The position numbers were made by a program, and so were the translations under genes. The notes under the pieces are model-generated. The model saw only the letters and a program-made list of their open reading frames with translations. It did not search any database and was not told the origin of the DNA. Shown one piece after another: positions 27,339 to 36,507 of a stretch of 64,000 bases of DNA. Numbering within the stretch: position 1 is the first letter of the stretch; each line of letters opens with the position of its first letter. Source of the stretch: Pseudomonas syringae (GTDB lineage: Bacteria; Pseudomonadota; Gammaproteobacteria; Pseudomonadales; Pseudomonadaceae). The DNA is taken from contig NZ_CP066265.1 in the NCBI RefSeq assembly GCF_023278085.1, forward strand, positions 4,474,501 to 4,538,500, written 5' to 3'.

Positions 27339-28994
27339 ATGTCGATTCTCTCCCGATGCAGAGACCTGGAAATGATCCAGGCCCTGTTGCGCATGGCCGT
27401 TATTGCCACCTCTGCACTTTACGCGTTGATCATGCACGCACTGGACAACATGCCCGGCAGCCGAATGTGGGTCATTCTCGGCTATTGCCTGGGCTTTGCC
27501 GTCGTTGGTGTCGGTCTGATCTGGCGTATTGCAGTACGACCCGGTGTGTCTACCCGGCGCAGAATGTTCGCGCTGATCGTCGATAACATGGCCGGAATCG
27601 TCACTATCACCGTGGGTGGCGAACCGATGCTGCCGGTTTATTCGGTGATGCTCAGCATGACGGTGGGTTATGGCATGCGCTACGGGCGCAATTACCTGTT
27701 GCTGGCGACCGGCCTTGCCTTGGCGTCGTTATGCCTGATCATCCAGCTCACGCCCTTCCTGCAGGAGCATCCCGCCGTTGCGATGATGATGATCCTGACG
27801 ATGCTGGTGCTGCCGTCGTTCGTTTACTTCTTGCTCTCGCGGCTGCACATCGCGCTGAATGAAACCCAGGCGGCCAATGAGGCGAAATCACGGTTTCTCG
27901 CCCAGGCCAGCCATGACCTGAGGCAACCCATTCACTCCATCAGCCTGTTCACGGCCTGCCTGCGCGATGCTTCGCTGGGCGCAGACGAGCGCCGCCTGGT
28001 CGAAAATATTGACCGGGCCCTCAGCGCGGTAGAGCAGCTTTTCCGCTCGTTGCTGGATATCTACACCCTCAATCAGGGAGAAGTGAATCCACGCCTCGAG
28101 ACGATTGATGTCGACGCATTAATCAATGGCCTGGTCAGCCAGAACAGTGAAGCAGCCAATTGGGCCGGGGTCGAAATTCGCGTGCGACCGTGCCGACAGC
28201 ATACATGCAGCGACCCTGCGCTGCTGCGCACCCTGCTGCAAAACCTGATCTCAAACGCCTTCAAATACGCCCCCGGCAAGCCCTTGCTTATTGCCGGCCG
28301 ACGCCGCAATGGGGCGTTGGACATCGGCGTCTACGACAGGGGCCGCGGCATTTCGGAAAAGCATCTTCCGCATCTGTGCAACGAGTTTTATCGTGTCCGC
28401 GAAGAGCGTGATCAGGATATCGAGGGCGTAGGGCTCGGGCTAAGTATCGTCAAACGCATCGCCGATCTGCTGAAGCTGCACATCCGGATTGGTTCACGCC
28501 TGAATAAAGGCACTGTGGTCGTTATCAGCGGACTACCGATTGTGGCGGCACGGCAAGTTGCGCCCGTCCCGGACATCGACTGGAACAAACGCCTGTTGGG
28601 GGGTTTACGTGTTCTGCTGATCGAAGACAATTACAACGTGCTGCAGGCCACCGCGATGCTGCTGCGTAAATGGGGCTGCGACGTCCAGACCGCTTCCGCC
28701 ATCCCTCAGGCGGGCGTCGATTGCGATCTGGTGGTGACCGACTTCGATCTTGACCGAAGCGCCACCGGTGCCGACTACATCAGCCACCTGAGCGAATTGC
28801 ATGGCCGCCGGATACCTGCAATCGTCATCACCGGCCACGAGATTCAGCACGTTCAGCAATCGCTGAATGACCCGCAGATACCGGTGCTGTCCAAACCCGT
28901 GCGGCCTGCGGAACTGCGTTCACTGCTCATAAGCTTCAAGATGGACTTGATGCAAACGACGAGTCGTGGAGCGGCGTCGCTTACCGGGTCTTGA
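27339..28994 (+). CDS. RpfC/PA1396-like hybrid sensor histidine kinase B
   Basis: A 551-residue paralogue of hybrid kinase A. The multi-pass sensor has MTVGYGMRYGRNYLLLA in place of the GNGMRFG motif. HisKA (QASHDLRQPIHSISLF), HATPase (NLISNAFKYAP, DIEGVGLGLSIVK) and a C-terminal receiver (Asp in LVVTDFDL) are all intact. The catalytic core is much closer to kinase A than the sensor is, suggesting duplication followed by sensor divergence. AGGAAA lies before the ATG. It follows peptide 3 and has no response regulator of its own, so it probably feeds the regulator at 21165. Confidence 0.85.
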   Translation: MSILSRCRDLEMIQALLRMAVIATSALYALIMHALDNMPGSRMWVILGYCLGFAVVGVGLIWRIAVRPGVSTRRRMFALIVDNMAGIVTITVGGEPMLPVYSVMLSMTVGYGMRYGRNYLLLATGLALASLCLIIQLTPFLQEHPAVAMMMILTMLVLPSFVYFLLSRLHIALNETQAANEAKSRFLAQASHDLRQPIHSISLFTACLRDASLGADERRLVENIDRALSAVEQLFRSLLDIYTLNQGEVNPRLETIDVDALINGLVSQNSEAANWAGVEIRVRPCRQHTCSDPALLRTLLQNLISNAFKYAPGKPLLIAGRRRNGALDIGVYDRGRGISEKHLPHLCNEFYRVREERDQDIEGVGLGLSIVKRIADLLKLHIRIGSRLNKGTVVVISGLPIVAARQVAPVPDIDWNKRLLGGLRVLLIEDNYNVLQATAMLLRKWGCDVQTASAIPQAGVDCDLVVTDFDLDRSATGADYISHLSELHGRRIPAIVITGHEIQHVQQSLNDPQIPVLSKPVRPAELRSLLISFKMDLMQTTSRGAASLTGS

Positions 28995-29056
28995 GTGCGA
29001 TAATCAACTAATTAGTAGGCACGTGAGTGCGAGTAAAACGGCGTTAAATACTGCGC

Positions 29057-29072
29057 TAGTACACCTGTACTA
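29057..29072 (+). promoter_or_regulatory. Dyad operator, copy 4 (perfect palindrome)
   Basis: TAGTACA-CC-TGTACTA, both arms perfect, 150 bases before the BamE-like lipoprotein gene. This copy defines the consensus used for the others. Confidence 0.7.
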
Positions 29073-29222
29073 TAGTGAACACTTACACCGTTAGCCTAAG
29101 CTGAGAAAGAAACAACTTCAGCATATTCAGACGCTGCGAAGCCTGTCACCGCAAGGCTTTTTCGCACGTTTCTGTCTGTCTATAAAAACCTTACAACTGA
29201 TTTACCTTCAGGGGCATTCGGC

Positions 29223-29729
29223 ATGGGCAATTATTATTCACTGGCGCGGCTAAAAGGTTTAGCGGTTGCGATGACAGTCATGGCCACTTTGACGGCCTGC
29301 TCGACGGGAGGCAGTAATCCTCTTGGTGGGCTGGATGCGTTGACGGGTGAGCCTAAGTTTGAGCCTGACTATATAAAAGCCAATATCATTCCCAAAAAAT
29401 CGACCAAATCTCAAATCCGGGCGAAATTTGGCGCTCCGACTTCGGCGGAGGATGATGTAGGCGACAACTCCGCACAGTGGTGGTACGAGCGCGGCGAATC
29501 AGGCGTGGCGATGCTAAAGAAAATGGCCTACAAGTACAGTTACAAGTACGGCAGCGGAACGTCGGGCTCAGCATTGGCGCAGGCAGATGGTCACTTGGGA
29601 GATGCCGAAGATGTGATGGATGACGTCAGCACCGTCACAGGAACGAAAAGTACGGGTATGAAAAAGGTGATCAAAAAGATAGTCATACACTTCAACGGCG
29701 AGACGGTCGACCGGTTCTACACATACTGA
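29223..29729 (+). CDS. BamE/SmpA-like lipoprotein
   Basis: A 168-residue lipoprotein with signal peptide and lipobox (ATLTAC, acylated Cys about 26). The middle, KKSTKSQIRAKFGAPTSAED, then QWWYERGE, follows the OmlA/SmpA pattern in which a Lys-Gly-Thr-like turn precedes a helix ending in FG-P and a Trp-Tyr strand. It should lie in the outer membrane or periplasm. The match to BamE is by fold pattern only; it is not the housekeeping bamE. A perfect dyad operator lies upstream. Confidence 0.7.
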   Translation: MGNYYSLARLKGLAVAMTVMATLTACSTGGSNPLGGLDALTGEPKFEPDYIKANIIPKKSTKSQIRAKFGAPTSAEDDVGDNSAQWWYERGESGVAMLKKMAYKYSYKYGSGTSGSALAQADGHLGDAEDVMDDVSTVTGTKSTGMKKVIKKIVIHFNGETVDRFYTY

Positions 29730-29750
29730 CCGCTCAGCAAAAGGTTTGAA

Positions 29751-29774
29751 GCCGGTAATACTGCGATTACCGGC
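29751..29774. terminator. Bidirectional hairpin between the two lipoprotein genes
   Basis: GCCGGTAAT (29751-29759) pairs perfectly with ATTACCGGC (29766-29774) over six bases. It lies between the convergent stop codons at 29729 and 29784 and would serve both genes. Confidence 0.65.
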
Positions 29775-29783
29775 GCTCAACGT

Positions 29784-30284
29784 TTACTTTTGAAGCGTAA
29801 ACTCAGCCTTGTCAAAAGACAGCCAGCAGGAGTCATTGTCGGTCCATTTCGACTCGCTGGTGCCGAGAACACCCTTCATCACAATCTTGTCGCCTTTCTT
29901 CAAACCGCTGATCTTCTTCTTGTTCACCAGCAGATCATCGCGGGTCAACCCTTGGCCGGTGCATTTGGGGTTCTTGGGGTCAGTGAAGATGATCGCAATC
30001 TGATTCTGACCGATGACCGTTCCGGTTTTGGTAATACGCTGCACAACACCAGGGATGATCAATGTGTGGGCGTCCCATTTTTCCTTGGCAGTGACTTCAT
30101 TCGTTTCCCAATCATTCCAGATTTCAGTCAATGTCGTCTGTTTGGCCTCTGTCAGCCCTCGGAGATCCCCACTCAACAAGTCCCCGGTCTGGTCAAAGAT
30201 CCCGTTTGTCACCGACATGGCCTGATCAAGCCCCGCGCATCCTGACAATGCCAGAACTAACGGAAACAAGGCTGCACTTTTCAT
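29784..30284 (-). CDS. Lipoprotein with OB-fold-like domain
   Basis: A 166-residue lipoprotein: signal peptide and lipobox LALSGC (Cys 16). The C-terminal half (about 75-165) alternates strands typical of a tRNA_anti-like/OB domain: IPGVVQRITKTGTVIGQNQI, then GLKKGDKIVMKGVLG. The two Cys in NPKCTG and NDSCWL may pair. A dyad operator lies 112 bases upstream. Role unknown; context suggests an envelope protein made with the peptide exporter. Confidence 0.72.
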   Translation of the reverse strand: MKSAALFPLVLALSGCAGLDQAMSVTNGIFDQTGDLLSGDLRGLTEAKQTTLTEIWNDWETNEVTAKEKWDAHTLIIPGVVQRITKTGTVIGQNQIAIIFTDPKNPKCTGQGLTRDDLLVNKKKISGLKKGDKIVMKGVLGTSESKWTDNDSCWLSFDKAEFTLQK

Positions 30285-30327
30285 TCACACACTCCGCCGA
30301 CGGTTGGGTACATGATTTACCCAGGCA

Positions 30328-30525
30328 TCAATTATTTAAATAAACACTGCACATAACTTCGCACGCGACTCTATCTACGACGTGAGGACGCCTCAATAGT
30401 ACAGATGCGCTATAACGCACACTGCGCCTGCCCCTGGAAGCGAACTGTTGAGCTTTTATTTCATCAACGCTAAAACCTGAACAGCCTGCCAGGCTGGCTC
30501 CGCCAAGTGACAGGCTCCATAACAT
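30328..30525 (-). CDS. Doubtful small lipoprotein-like open frame
   Basis: Starting at the ATG at 30525 the frame encodes 65 residues with a short hydrophobic N-terminus and lipobox-like LAGC (MLWSLSLGGASLAGCSGF). It begins 39 bases after the fadL-like stop on the same strand. The rest looks unstructured and runs through dyad operator copy 5. It may be the broken end of a lost lipoprotein gene or chance. Confidence 0.25.
   Translation of the reverse strand: MLWSLSLGGASLAGCSGFSVDEIKAQQFASRGRRSVRYSASVLLRRPHVVDRVACEVMCSVYLNN
30397..30412 (-). promoter_or_regulatory. Dyad operator, copy 5 (upstream of OB-fold lipoprotein)
   Basis: On the minus strand TAGCGCA-TC-TGTACTA, with the perfect arm nearer the gene, as in copies 1 and 3. 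It lies 112 bases before the start at 30284. Confidence 0.6.
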
Positions 30526-30563
30526 CACTCGCAAACAGCAGCGTTGTGAGCGTGTCTTCAGGA

Positions 30564-31838
30564 TCAAAACCTGTAGGTCGCCCCGACGCCGAACAAGCTC
30601 GCATGGCTTTTGTACGTCGCGCTGTAGCTGCCCAGCGCGTTGGCGCGGCTGACATCGACACTCTCTTCCTGAAGATAGGAGTAAGCGACATCAAGGGTCA
30701 GTTGCGGTGTGACGTCATAACCCGCTCCTACACTGAATATCTGGCGATCGCCTGTCGGTGTGCGTGGCGAACGTCCGGTGTTACTGGTCGGCGACTGATC
30801 GAACATCAAGCCAGCTCGCAACACCCACTGCGGATCTAATCGGTACGCAGTGCCAACTGCATAGGCCCATGTATCGTGCCAGTTCAAGCCTTCCTGAATG
30901 GAGCCGGTCAGTGCCGAGGCCAGCGAGCCACCTTGCGCAGCGGAAACCGGCTGATTGCGCAGACTCAAATCCTGCATGCTGCTCCAGCCGGTCCAGGTCG
31001 CACTGGTGTAAAGGGTCCAGGCGTCACTCAGCGCGTGAGTGACTGAAAGATCATAGGACTCCGGGGTGGCCACTTTCAACGTGCAGTCATAGCGGTTGCT
31101 CGCGAGCAACTGCGGTGGCGTTCCTGCGCCGGTGGAAACTTGCGTGTGGCAGCCCAGTTTGTAATCGACCTTGGAATGGTAGGTCAGGCCTACGCGGGTG
31201 GAGTCGGTTGCATTGAATAACACGCCGATATTGAAGCCCACGGCAGTGTCATCACCTGAAACTTTCACCCGGGTGTCAGCAATGGCCGGATTGAGCGTGA
31301 TATCTGACTCCAGCGTCCCGGCAATTCGATTGAAAGTAGGACCGAAGCCAATCGACAGCCTTTCATTGAAGGCGTAGCTGACGGTGGGTTGCACTGTCAC
31401 CACCTTGATATCGCTTTTGCTGGCAAACATCCGGCCTTGAAAACCGTTTTCATAGTCGGTGGACAAACCAAAGGGTGCATAGAGCCCCAATCCAAACGCC
31501 CAGCGCTCATCGATTTTCTGCGTATAAAACCCGAATGGAACCGAGCTGAAAGGCACCATATCGCCGTCGTTGCTGCCCCGTGAGCGACCGGCGGCATGAC
31601 TGATATCGGTGGATGCGTCAATGAACGTGACACCGGCAGTGATTTGGCTATCGTCCAGCCGCGCCATACCCGCCGGGTTGCCGTACACCGTGCTGGCGTC
31701 CTCGGCCATCGACGCACGGCCGGCCTGACCGCTGCCCATGCCGGCGATGCTCTGCTCGGTACGGGCAAAACCGCCAGCAAGAAGATGAGAGGAGGCAAAT
31801 ACAGCGGCGAGGCCAAGTGTGGTCTTCAACAAGGTCAT
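30564..31838 (-). CDS. FadL-family outer-membrane hydrophobic-compound porin
   Basis: A 424-residue outer-membrane beta-barrel of the FadL/TodX family, which passes long-chain fatty acids and other hydrophobic molecules. It has a signal peptide (to LLAG), the family hatch motif GMGSGQAGRASMAEDASTVYGNPAGMARL, and a C-terminal aromatic ending YRF. An upstream in-frame extension exists, but the ATG at 31838 places the signal peptide correctly. A dyad operator lies 311 bases upstream. In this context it might admit a fatty-acid signal for the RpfC-like kinases; this is inference. Confidence 0.88.
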   Translation of the reverse strand: MTLLKTTLGLAAVFASSHLLAGGFARTEQSIAGMGSGQAGRASMAEDASTVYGNPAGMARLDDSQITAGVTFIDASTDISHAAGRSRGSNDGDMVPFSSVPFGFYTQKIDERWAFGLGLYAPFGLSTDYENGFQGRMFASKSDIKVVTVQPTVSYAFNERLSIGFGPTFNRIAGTLESDITLNPAIADTRVKVSGDDTAVGFNIGVLFNATDSTRVGLTYHSKVDYKLGCHTQVSTGAGTPPQLLASNRYDCTLKVATPESYDLSVTHALSDAWTLYTSATWTGWSSMQDLSLRNQPVSAAQGGSLASALTGSIQEGLNWHDTWAYAVGTAYRLDPQWVLRAGLMFDQSPTSNTGRSPRTPTGDRQIFSVGAGYDVTPQLTLDVAYSYLQEESVDVSRANALGSYSATYKSHASLFGVGATYRF

Positions 31839-32149
31839 TTTTAGTCTACGGCCATCGTGATTTTCAATTTGCCGAAGAAAAACCCTCGGCAAACGCATGA
31901 TTAAAAGAGCACGAAAGAAACGCGCCACTCCAGACACCCCGCCCGCAGTCCGACAAAAGCGGGGCTGCGCACCGTCCAACTAACAACGCATTACACTGAA
32001 CTAACCCTCCCTGTAAGCGCGTTTACTTTTCATCGAGCCTGCTCGGTAAGTTTGGAGACTTCATGTTCCATGTGTTTGAACCGCCGTCGCTTCTCGCGAG
32101 CCTTTAAGATCACCCGCACGAGAATAAGGACTGCAACCGCAGACTTCTA

Positions 32150-32165
32150 TAGTACAGATGAGCTA
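32150..32165 (-). promoter_or_regulatory. Dyad operator, copy 6 (between fadL-like and autotransporter genes)
   Basis: Plus strand TAGTACA-GA-TGAGCTA, with the perfect arm facing the fadL-like gene. It lies 71 bases from copy 7 in the divergent gap 31839-32356, which otherwise shows no gene. It may serve either direction. Confidence 0.55.
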
Positions 32166-32220
32166 TTGAACTACGGCATGCCTGGGTAACTGATTAATCG
32201 TGGCTAAATTGAGTGACCGC

Positions 32221-32236
32221 TAGTACATGCGTGCTA
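32221..32236 (+). promoter_or_regulatory. Dyad operator, copy 7 (upstream of autotransporter)
   Basis: TAGTACA-TG-CGTGCTA, two changes in the right arm, 120 bases before the autotransporter start. Confidence 0.55.
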
Positions 32237-32356
32237 TATCCATTACACCTTCGCCTCCTGATACTCCCGACGTTGGCAACCTGCCGAACGGAAAACGCCT
32301 AAGCCCTCAAGGCTGGCAGCCACCCTCGTGGCCTTTATGGAGTATCTGGAGTCGCT

Positions 32357-35300
32357 ATGAATCCCTTATTCAGAATATCCCCTCTCGCGTTTGCGATTAC
32401 GCTTGCACTGCTCCCAGAGGCTCAGGCCGTTGACTATGTGCTCACTAACGGTCAAGACACCTTTAGCAGCGACCGCGTAATCGATGGCGCGATCGACGTT
32501 AATTCAACTGACGGCAACACCTCCACCCTGACGATCAACAGCGGCGCAACCGTGACCAGCGAAGGCGGCCGTATCGTGGGTCAAGCCAGCCGTACCGGCG
32601 TCAACATGGCTCAGGCCAACGTTGTGGTTGAAGGGGCGGGTTCGCGCTGGGTCGTGCCTCGCACCTCGTTCGTGCTCGGTAATAGCATCGTTGTCGGTGG
32701 TGTCGGTCAGGGTGACCTGACGGTCCGTAACGGCGGGCAAGTGTCGGTTCGGGATCTGGATTTAGGTGACGTTTTTGGCGCCCGTTCCAATGCATTTTCG
32801 AACGCGACGCTGTCGGTGAGTGGTCAGAACTCCTTGGTCGATGCAGTCAACATCCAGGCCGGCGGAGTGTTTGTCTATCGCTCGAGCATCACGGCCAATG
32901 ATGGCGGCAAAATCAACAGCCAGCAGGTCGACATTGACTCCGTCGTCAGGCTTTCCGGTGCAGGAACGCGCTGGGACAACAGCGGCTCTTTCCTTAACAA
33001 AAACGATCTGACCCTCGAGAACGGCGCAGTACTGACGAGTAACTCTCTGCGACTGGGTTCAGCCGTCAGCAGCCGAAGCAATCAGGTGAATATTACCGGG
33101 CAAGGCACGCGCCTGGCAGCGCAAAACATAACGCTCGGTACTAACGAAACCCGCACCTACCTGACAGTGGCCGACGGCGCCGAGCTGAGCGCCACCAACG
33201 GTATCCTTATCAGTACTGTGAACGACATCAACAATGCGACACGAGGCACGCTTATTGTTGGCGGCGCGCTCGTGGTCGATCCTAACCGTACTGATATCGA
33301 TTTCGTGAGTGCCGGAACACCTCAGGCGGCAGGCCGGATAGACCCGCAAACCGCCATTACTTTCGGCACCGGAAACGGGCACCTTGCATTCAACCATACC
33401 GACCCCGATCTGCAGTTCGCCAACACGCTGAACGGAACAGGCCGAGTGTATGCGTTCAACGGCAATACCACGCTGAGCGGCGACATCTCTGGGTTGGCCG
33501 GTAGCGTTGTGGTGCGCGGCGGTCGACTGGTGCTGTCGGGCAACGTCGACCAGCTCAATCAGCGCGGCAACACTGCCACCACCCAAAGCGTTTCGCGGTT
33601 TAACGTAGGCAACGGCACCCTGGTGGTCAACGGCATTGCGGGCCGCACCGAATTCGGAACCTACACCAACAGCGCCCAGGTACTGGACGGAGGTATTCTG
33701 GCCGGCGTCGGTCAGGTGGGCACCACCCAGGTCGCCTCGGGCGGTACGCTATCGCCAGGGGAAAACGCCATAGGTGCGCTGGCGATACAAGGGGACCTGG
33801 ACATGGCCGCCGGTTCGCGTTACGCCGCGGACATCGCGGGCGACGGCAGAGCCGATAAGATCAACGTGAGCGGCACCGCCATCCTGCGCGGTACGCAGGT
33901 CAACGTGACTGCGCTGGATCCGGCGCAGAGCTATCAGAGTGGCAGAACCTACACCCTGCTCTCCGCCCAAGGCGGTTTGGTTGACGGCGCCGCCGCAGGC
34001 ACTGCCTATGCCCAGGCGCTTACCAATTCTGCGTTCCTGAATGTCGGGCTGCAGCGCACCGCCAATGATCTGAACCTCACCATCGAGCAAAAAAACGTAG
34101 AGCCGACACCTACACCTACTCCAGAACCGACTCCAACTCCGGAGCCTACGCCTACGCCTACGCCAACACCTACGCCGGAACCTACTCCAACTCCAACTCC
34201 AGAACCGACTCCTACACCGACGCCGACGCCGACACCTGAGCCAGCTCCAGCCCCAGGCATCTTCCAGTCCGTCATGCTGACCCAAAACCAGTTCAATACC
34301 GCTGGCGCGCTGAGCGTACTGCAGCAAAGTGGCGAACCCCTGCGCCTTTACAACAACCTGTTGATTCTGGATGCCGCAAGCGCTCGCAACGCTGCCGATC
34401 AACTGTCCGGTGATTACCACAGCAGCACGTCGACCGCGCTGATCGCCAACAGCCAGGTGGTGTCCGGCGTGCTGGGAACCCGTGTGCGCAATCTGCTCGA
34501 TAGCGGGACGTTGCGCATGCCAGCCATGGCACTCAACCTGATGCCCAGCACGCCCGCCGCCGAAAACGGTGCCTGGGTGCAGCCATTTGGCAACTGGACC
34601 AAGGTCGACGGCAATAAAGGTGCGGGCGGTCTGAGCCAGAGCACCGGCGGTCTGCTATTCGGCGCCGACGGCAGCTTTACCCCGGACTGGCGCGGCGGCG
34701 TCTATGCCGGCTATAGCCGCTCGAAGTTCGATGCCGATGACCGCGATGCCGAGGGCCACAGCGATAACTACCATCTGGGCCTCTATACCGGTGGCCAGAT
34801 CGACGCGTTGCGCCTCAGCGCCGACGTCGGTTACACCTGGCACCGTCTGGAGAGCGAGCGGAATGTGGCATTTGCAGGATTCAGTGATCACCTGACCGGC
34901 AAACGCAACGCCCAATCGCTGCAGGCAAGTGGTGAAGCGGCCTACCAAATACCGTTAGGCAGCGTGGCTCTGGAACCTTTCGCCGGCCTTTCCTACGTGC
35001 GTTACGACGCCAAGGATCTGCACGAAAAAGGCGGACCCGCGGCTCTGGACGTGTCCAGCGACAAGCAGGACACCGTCTTCTCGACGCTGGGCCTGCGCGC
35101 ATCGACGAATACCCGTATCGCGAACCTCGATACTCAGGTGTACGGCTCGCTGGGATGGCGACGTGCCTTTGGTGATCTGGATCCGCGCAACGACCAGAGC
35201 TTTGCCGGTGGTCCAAACTTCGAAGTGCAAGGCGTCGCTCAAACCCGCAACACGGCGCTGACCGAAGTAGGCGCGAAACTGCGCTTGAATCGTCAGACCG

Positions 35301-35383
35301 ACCTGGGCCTGTCCTATCAAGGGCAGTTCGGTACCGACACTCGTTTCCATTCGGTAAACGCAGGGGTGACGGTCCGCTTCTGA
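32357..35383 (+). CDS. Autotransporter (type Va) with Pro-Thr linker
   Basis: A 1008-residue surface protein. It has a Sec signal peptide ending PEAQA (about 25), a passenger of repeated strands ([25 protein letters not shown]) typical of a right-handed beta-helix (about 26-580), and a striking linker of PT/PEPT repeats (about 585-635). A C-terminal autotransporter barrel follows (about 735-1008) and ends in VTVRF. CTGGAG precedes the ATG. Passenger family resembles adhesin or lipase-free pectin-like AT proteins; no catalytic motif is seen. Two dyad operators upstream link it to the peptide block. Confidence 0.9.
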   Translation: MNPLFRISPLAFAITLALLPEAQAVDYVLTNGQDTFSSDRVIDGAIDVNSTDGNTSTLTINSGATVTSEGGRIVGQASRTGVNMAQANVVVEGAGSRWVVPRTSFVLGNSIVVGGVGQGDLTVRNGGQVSVRDLDLGDVFGARSNAFSNATLSVSGQNSLVDAVNIQAGGVFVYRSSITANDGGKINSQQVDIDSVVRLSGAGTRWDNSGSFLNKNDLTLENGAVLTSNSLRLGSAVSSRSNQVNITGQGTRLAAQNITLGTNETRTYLTVADGAELSATNGILISTVNDINNATRGTLIVGGALVVDPNRTDIDFVSAGTPQAAGRIDPQTAITFGTGNGHLAFNHTDPDLQFANTLNGTGRVYAFNGNTTLSGDISGLAGSVVVRGGRLVLSGNVDQLNQRGNTATTQSVSRFNVGNGTLVVNGIAGRTEFGTYTNSAQVLDGGILAGVGQVGTTQVASGGTLSPGENAIGALAIQGDLDMAAGSRYAADIAGDGRADKINVSGTAILRGTQVNVTALDPAQSYQSGRTYTLLSAQGGLVDGAAAGTAYAQALTNSAFLNVGLQRTANDLNLTIEQKNVEPTPTPTPEPTPTPEPTPTPTPTPTPEPTPTPTPEPTPTPTPTPTPEPAPAPGIFQSVMLTQNQFNTAGALSVLQQSGEPLRLYNNLLILDAASARNAADQLSGDYHSSTSTALIANSQVVSGVLGTRVRNLLDSGTLRMPAMALNLMPSTPAAENGAWVQPFGNWTKVDGNKGAGGLSQSTGGLLFGADGSFTPDWRGGVYAGYSRSKFDADDRDAEGHSDNYHLGLYTGGQIDALRLSADVGYTWHRLESERNVAFAGFSDHLTGKRNAQSLQASGEAAYQIPLGSVALEPFAGLSYVRYDAKDLHEKGGPAALDVSSDKQDTVFSTLGLRASTNTRIANLDTQVYGSLGWRRAFGDLDPRNDQSFAGGPNFEVQGVAQTRNTALTEVGAKLRLNRQTDLGLSYQGQFGTDTRFHSVNAGVTVRF

Positions 35384-35396
35384 CCGTAGTTGCAAC

Positions 35397-35451
35397 GTCG
35401 GGCTGGATGACTATTCAGGGCAGGTTTGCCTTGGGTGGTCTCCAGCCCGAC
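35397..35451 (+). terminator. Long inverted repeat after the autotransporter gene
   Basis: GTCGGGCTGGA (35397-35407) pairs perfectly with TCCAGCCCGAC (35441-35451) around a 33-base loop, directly after the stop codon. There is no T-run. It is a plausible mRNA 3' end or a trace of a lost element at the border with the effector region. Confidence 0.45.
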
Positions 35452-35543
35452 CTCATTGAACAACCGCTCGGCGTCGTATTGCTCAACACCTCACCGACAT
35501 CATCATGACCAAAATGGACGACGGTGAATCAGGCAAAACCGTT

Positions 35544-36355
35544 TTACCTGGCCCATGGCGGTGGCAGCAACGCGTGTTGCTCAGTACTCAACCTGGATGC
35601 CCCGGATGCGGCATCAGAGAAAGAGACCAATTGAAAAAAAGGTTCTGCTTCAAGGTTCTTGTGCTGGTGGGATGACCCTGCCCTGTTGCTGTTGTGTTCA
35701 TTGCGATAAGACGCATAGGCCCAGTGCCCGGGTGCGACATCCGAGTCCGGGCGATTGTTGCTTTGCGCTACACCGGCTGATTTCAACTCCTGTTCGATAC
35801 TGCTGATCATGCCCCTCATTTTCCCCATGTATTCTGGGCTGTAGGTGTTATCGGCACGGTCTGGCTTGGCGTAAATGGTGAACTGAGCACCCAGGGCCAC
35901 ACGCTGCTTGGCGGCCGGCATATCCGAATCCAGGCAGTTCATGTCAGTCACTTTCCACGTGTCTACCGGGCTATCGCTTGCCTGCAGTATTTTGCCTATC
36001 GCATTGAATGCGCTGGGCACATGCTCAGGCGCAACGCTGAGGTGGATCTTGTCGCCGGCAAACTCGCCTTTGCACTTGGGGTCCTTGCGACTCATATGAA
36101 TAAAGACTTCAGTGCCTGTCATCTTGAGATGATTGACGGCCGTCCAGCCACCGTGGTCTTCGCCCAGAGCGCTTTGCGCGACCTCATAAGTGGGGGCACG
36201 ATGATTCAAGGCGAAACGTGTCGGAGTGTCGGAGTGTTGGCACGTACCTCGCTCTGATTCAAACGGCGCAATTCTGCACCTGTATCCTTCTTCACAGGCG
36301 GCTGAGCCAGTGACGTATCGAGCTTTAGATTGAGCGCGGGTCTTTTTATAGGCAT
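35544..36355 (-). pseudogene. hopAI1: Type III effector HopAI1 (phosphothreonine lyase), frameshifted
   Basis: HopAI1 belongs to the SpvC/OspF family, which removes phosphate from MAP kinases by beta-elimination. The catalytic His (TEVFIHMSRKD) and Lys (AGDKIHLSVAP) are intact. The start is the ATG at 36355 (MPIKRPALNLKLDTSLAQPP). An 8-bp tandem duplication (ACACTCCG twice, about 36221-36238) shifts the frame after about 40 codons and gives a stop at 36206-36208, leaving a 49-residue fragment and a separate 221-codon open frame. Deleting one copy restores a 267-residue protein. An hrp box lies 125 bases upstream. DC3000 is also reported to carry a disrupted hopAI1. Confidence 0.85.
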
Positions 36356-36479
36356 AGCGTTTATACCTGTCATCTATCGGCTATGAAAATAGAGGCTAGG
36401 GAGGCGCCGAAACAGGCCGCTCCCCTTGAAACTCAACGTTCTGAATTGATCACTCGCTACCGTGCAGATAGCTGCCAGG

Positions 36480-36507
36480 TGAGTGGTGGATAAGCGAAAC
36501 AGGTTCC
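36480..36507 (-). promoter_or_regulatory. hrp box (HrpL promoter) of hopAI1
   Basis: Minus strand GGAACC-N15-CCACTCA, a perfect match to the HrpL consensus GGAACC-N15/16-CCACNNA. It directs transcription into the frameshifted hopAI1. Confidence 0.88.

Noticed and set aside
34006..34420. Minus-strand open frames rich in Gly-Val or Arg opposite the autotransporter linker
   Set aside because: They are the reverse reading of the Pro-Thr repeat, a composition artefact.
35555..36257. Plus-strand open frames opposite hopAI1
   Set aside because: They are shadows of the recognised effector reading frame and lack signals of their own.
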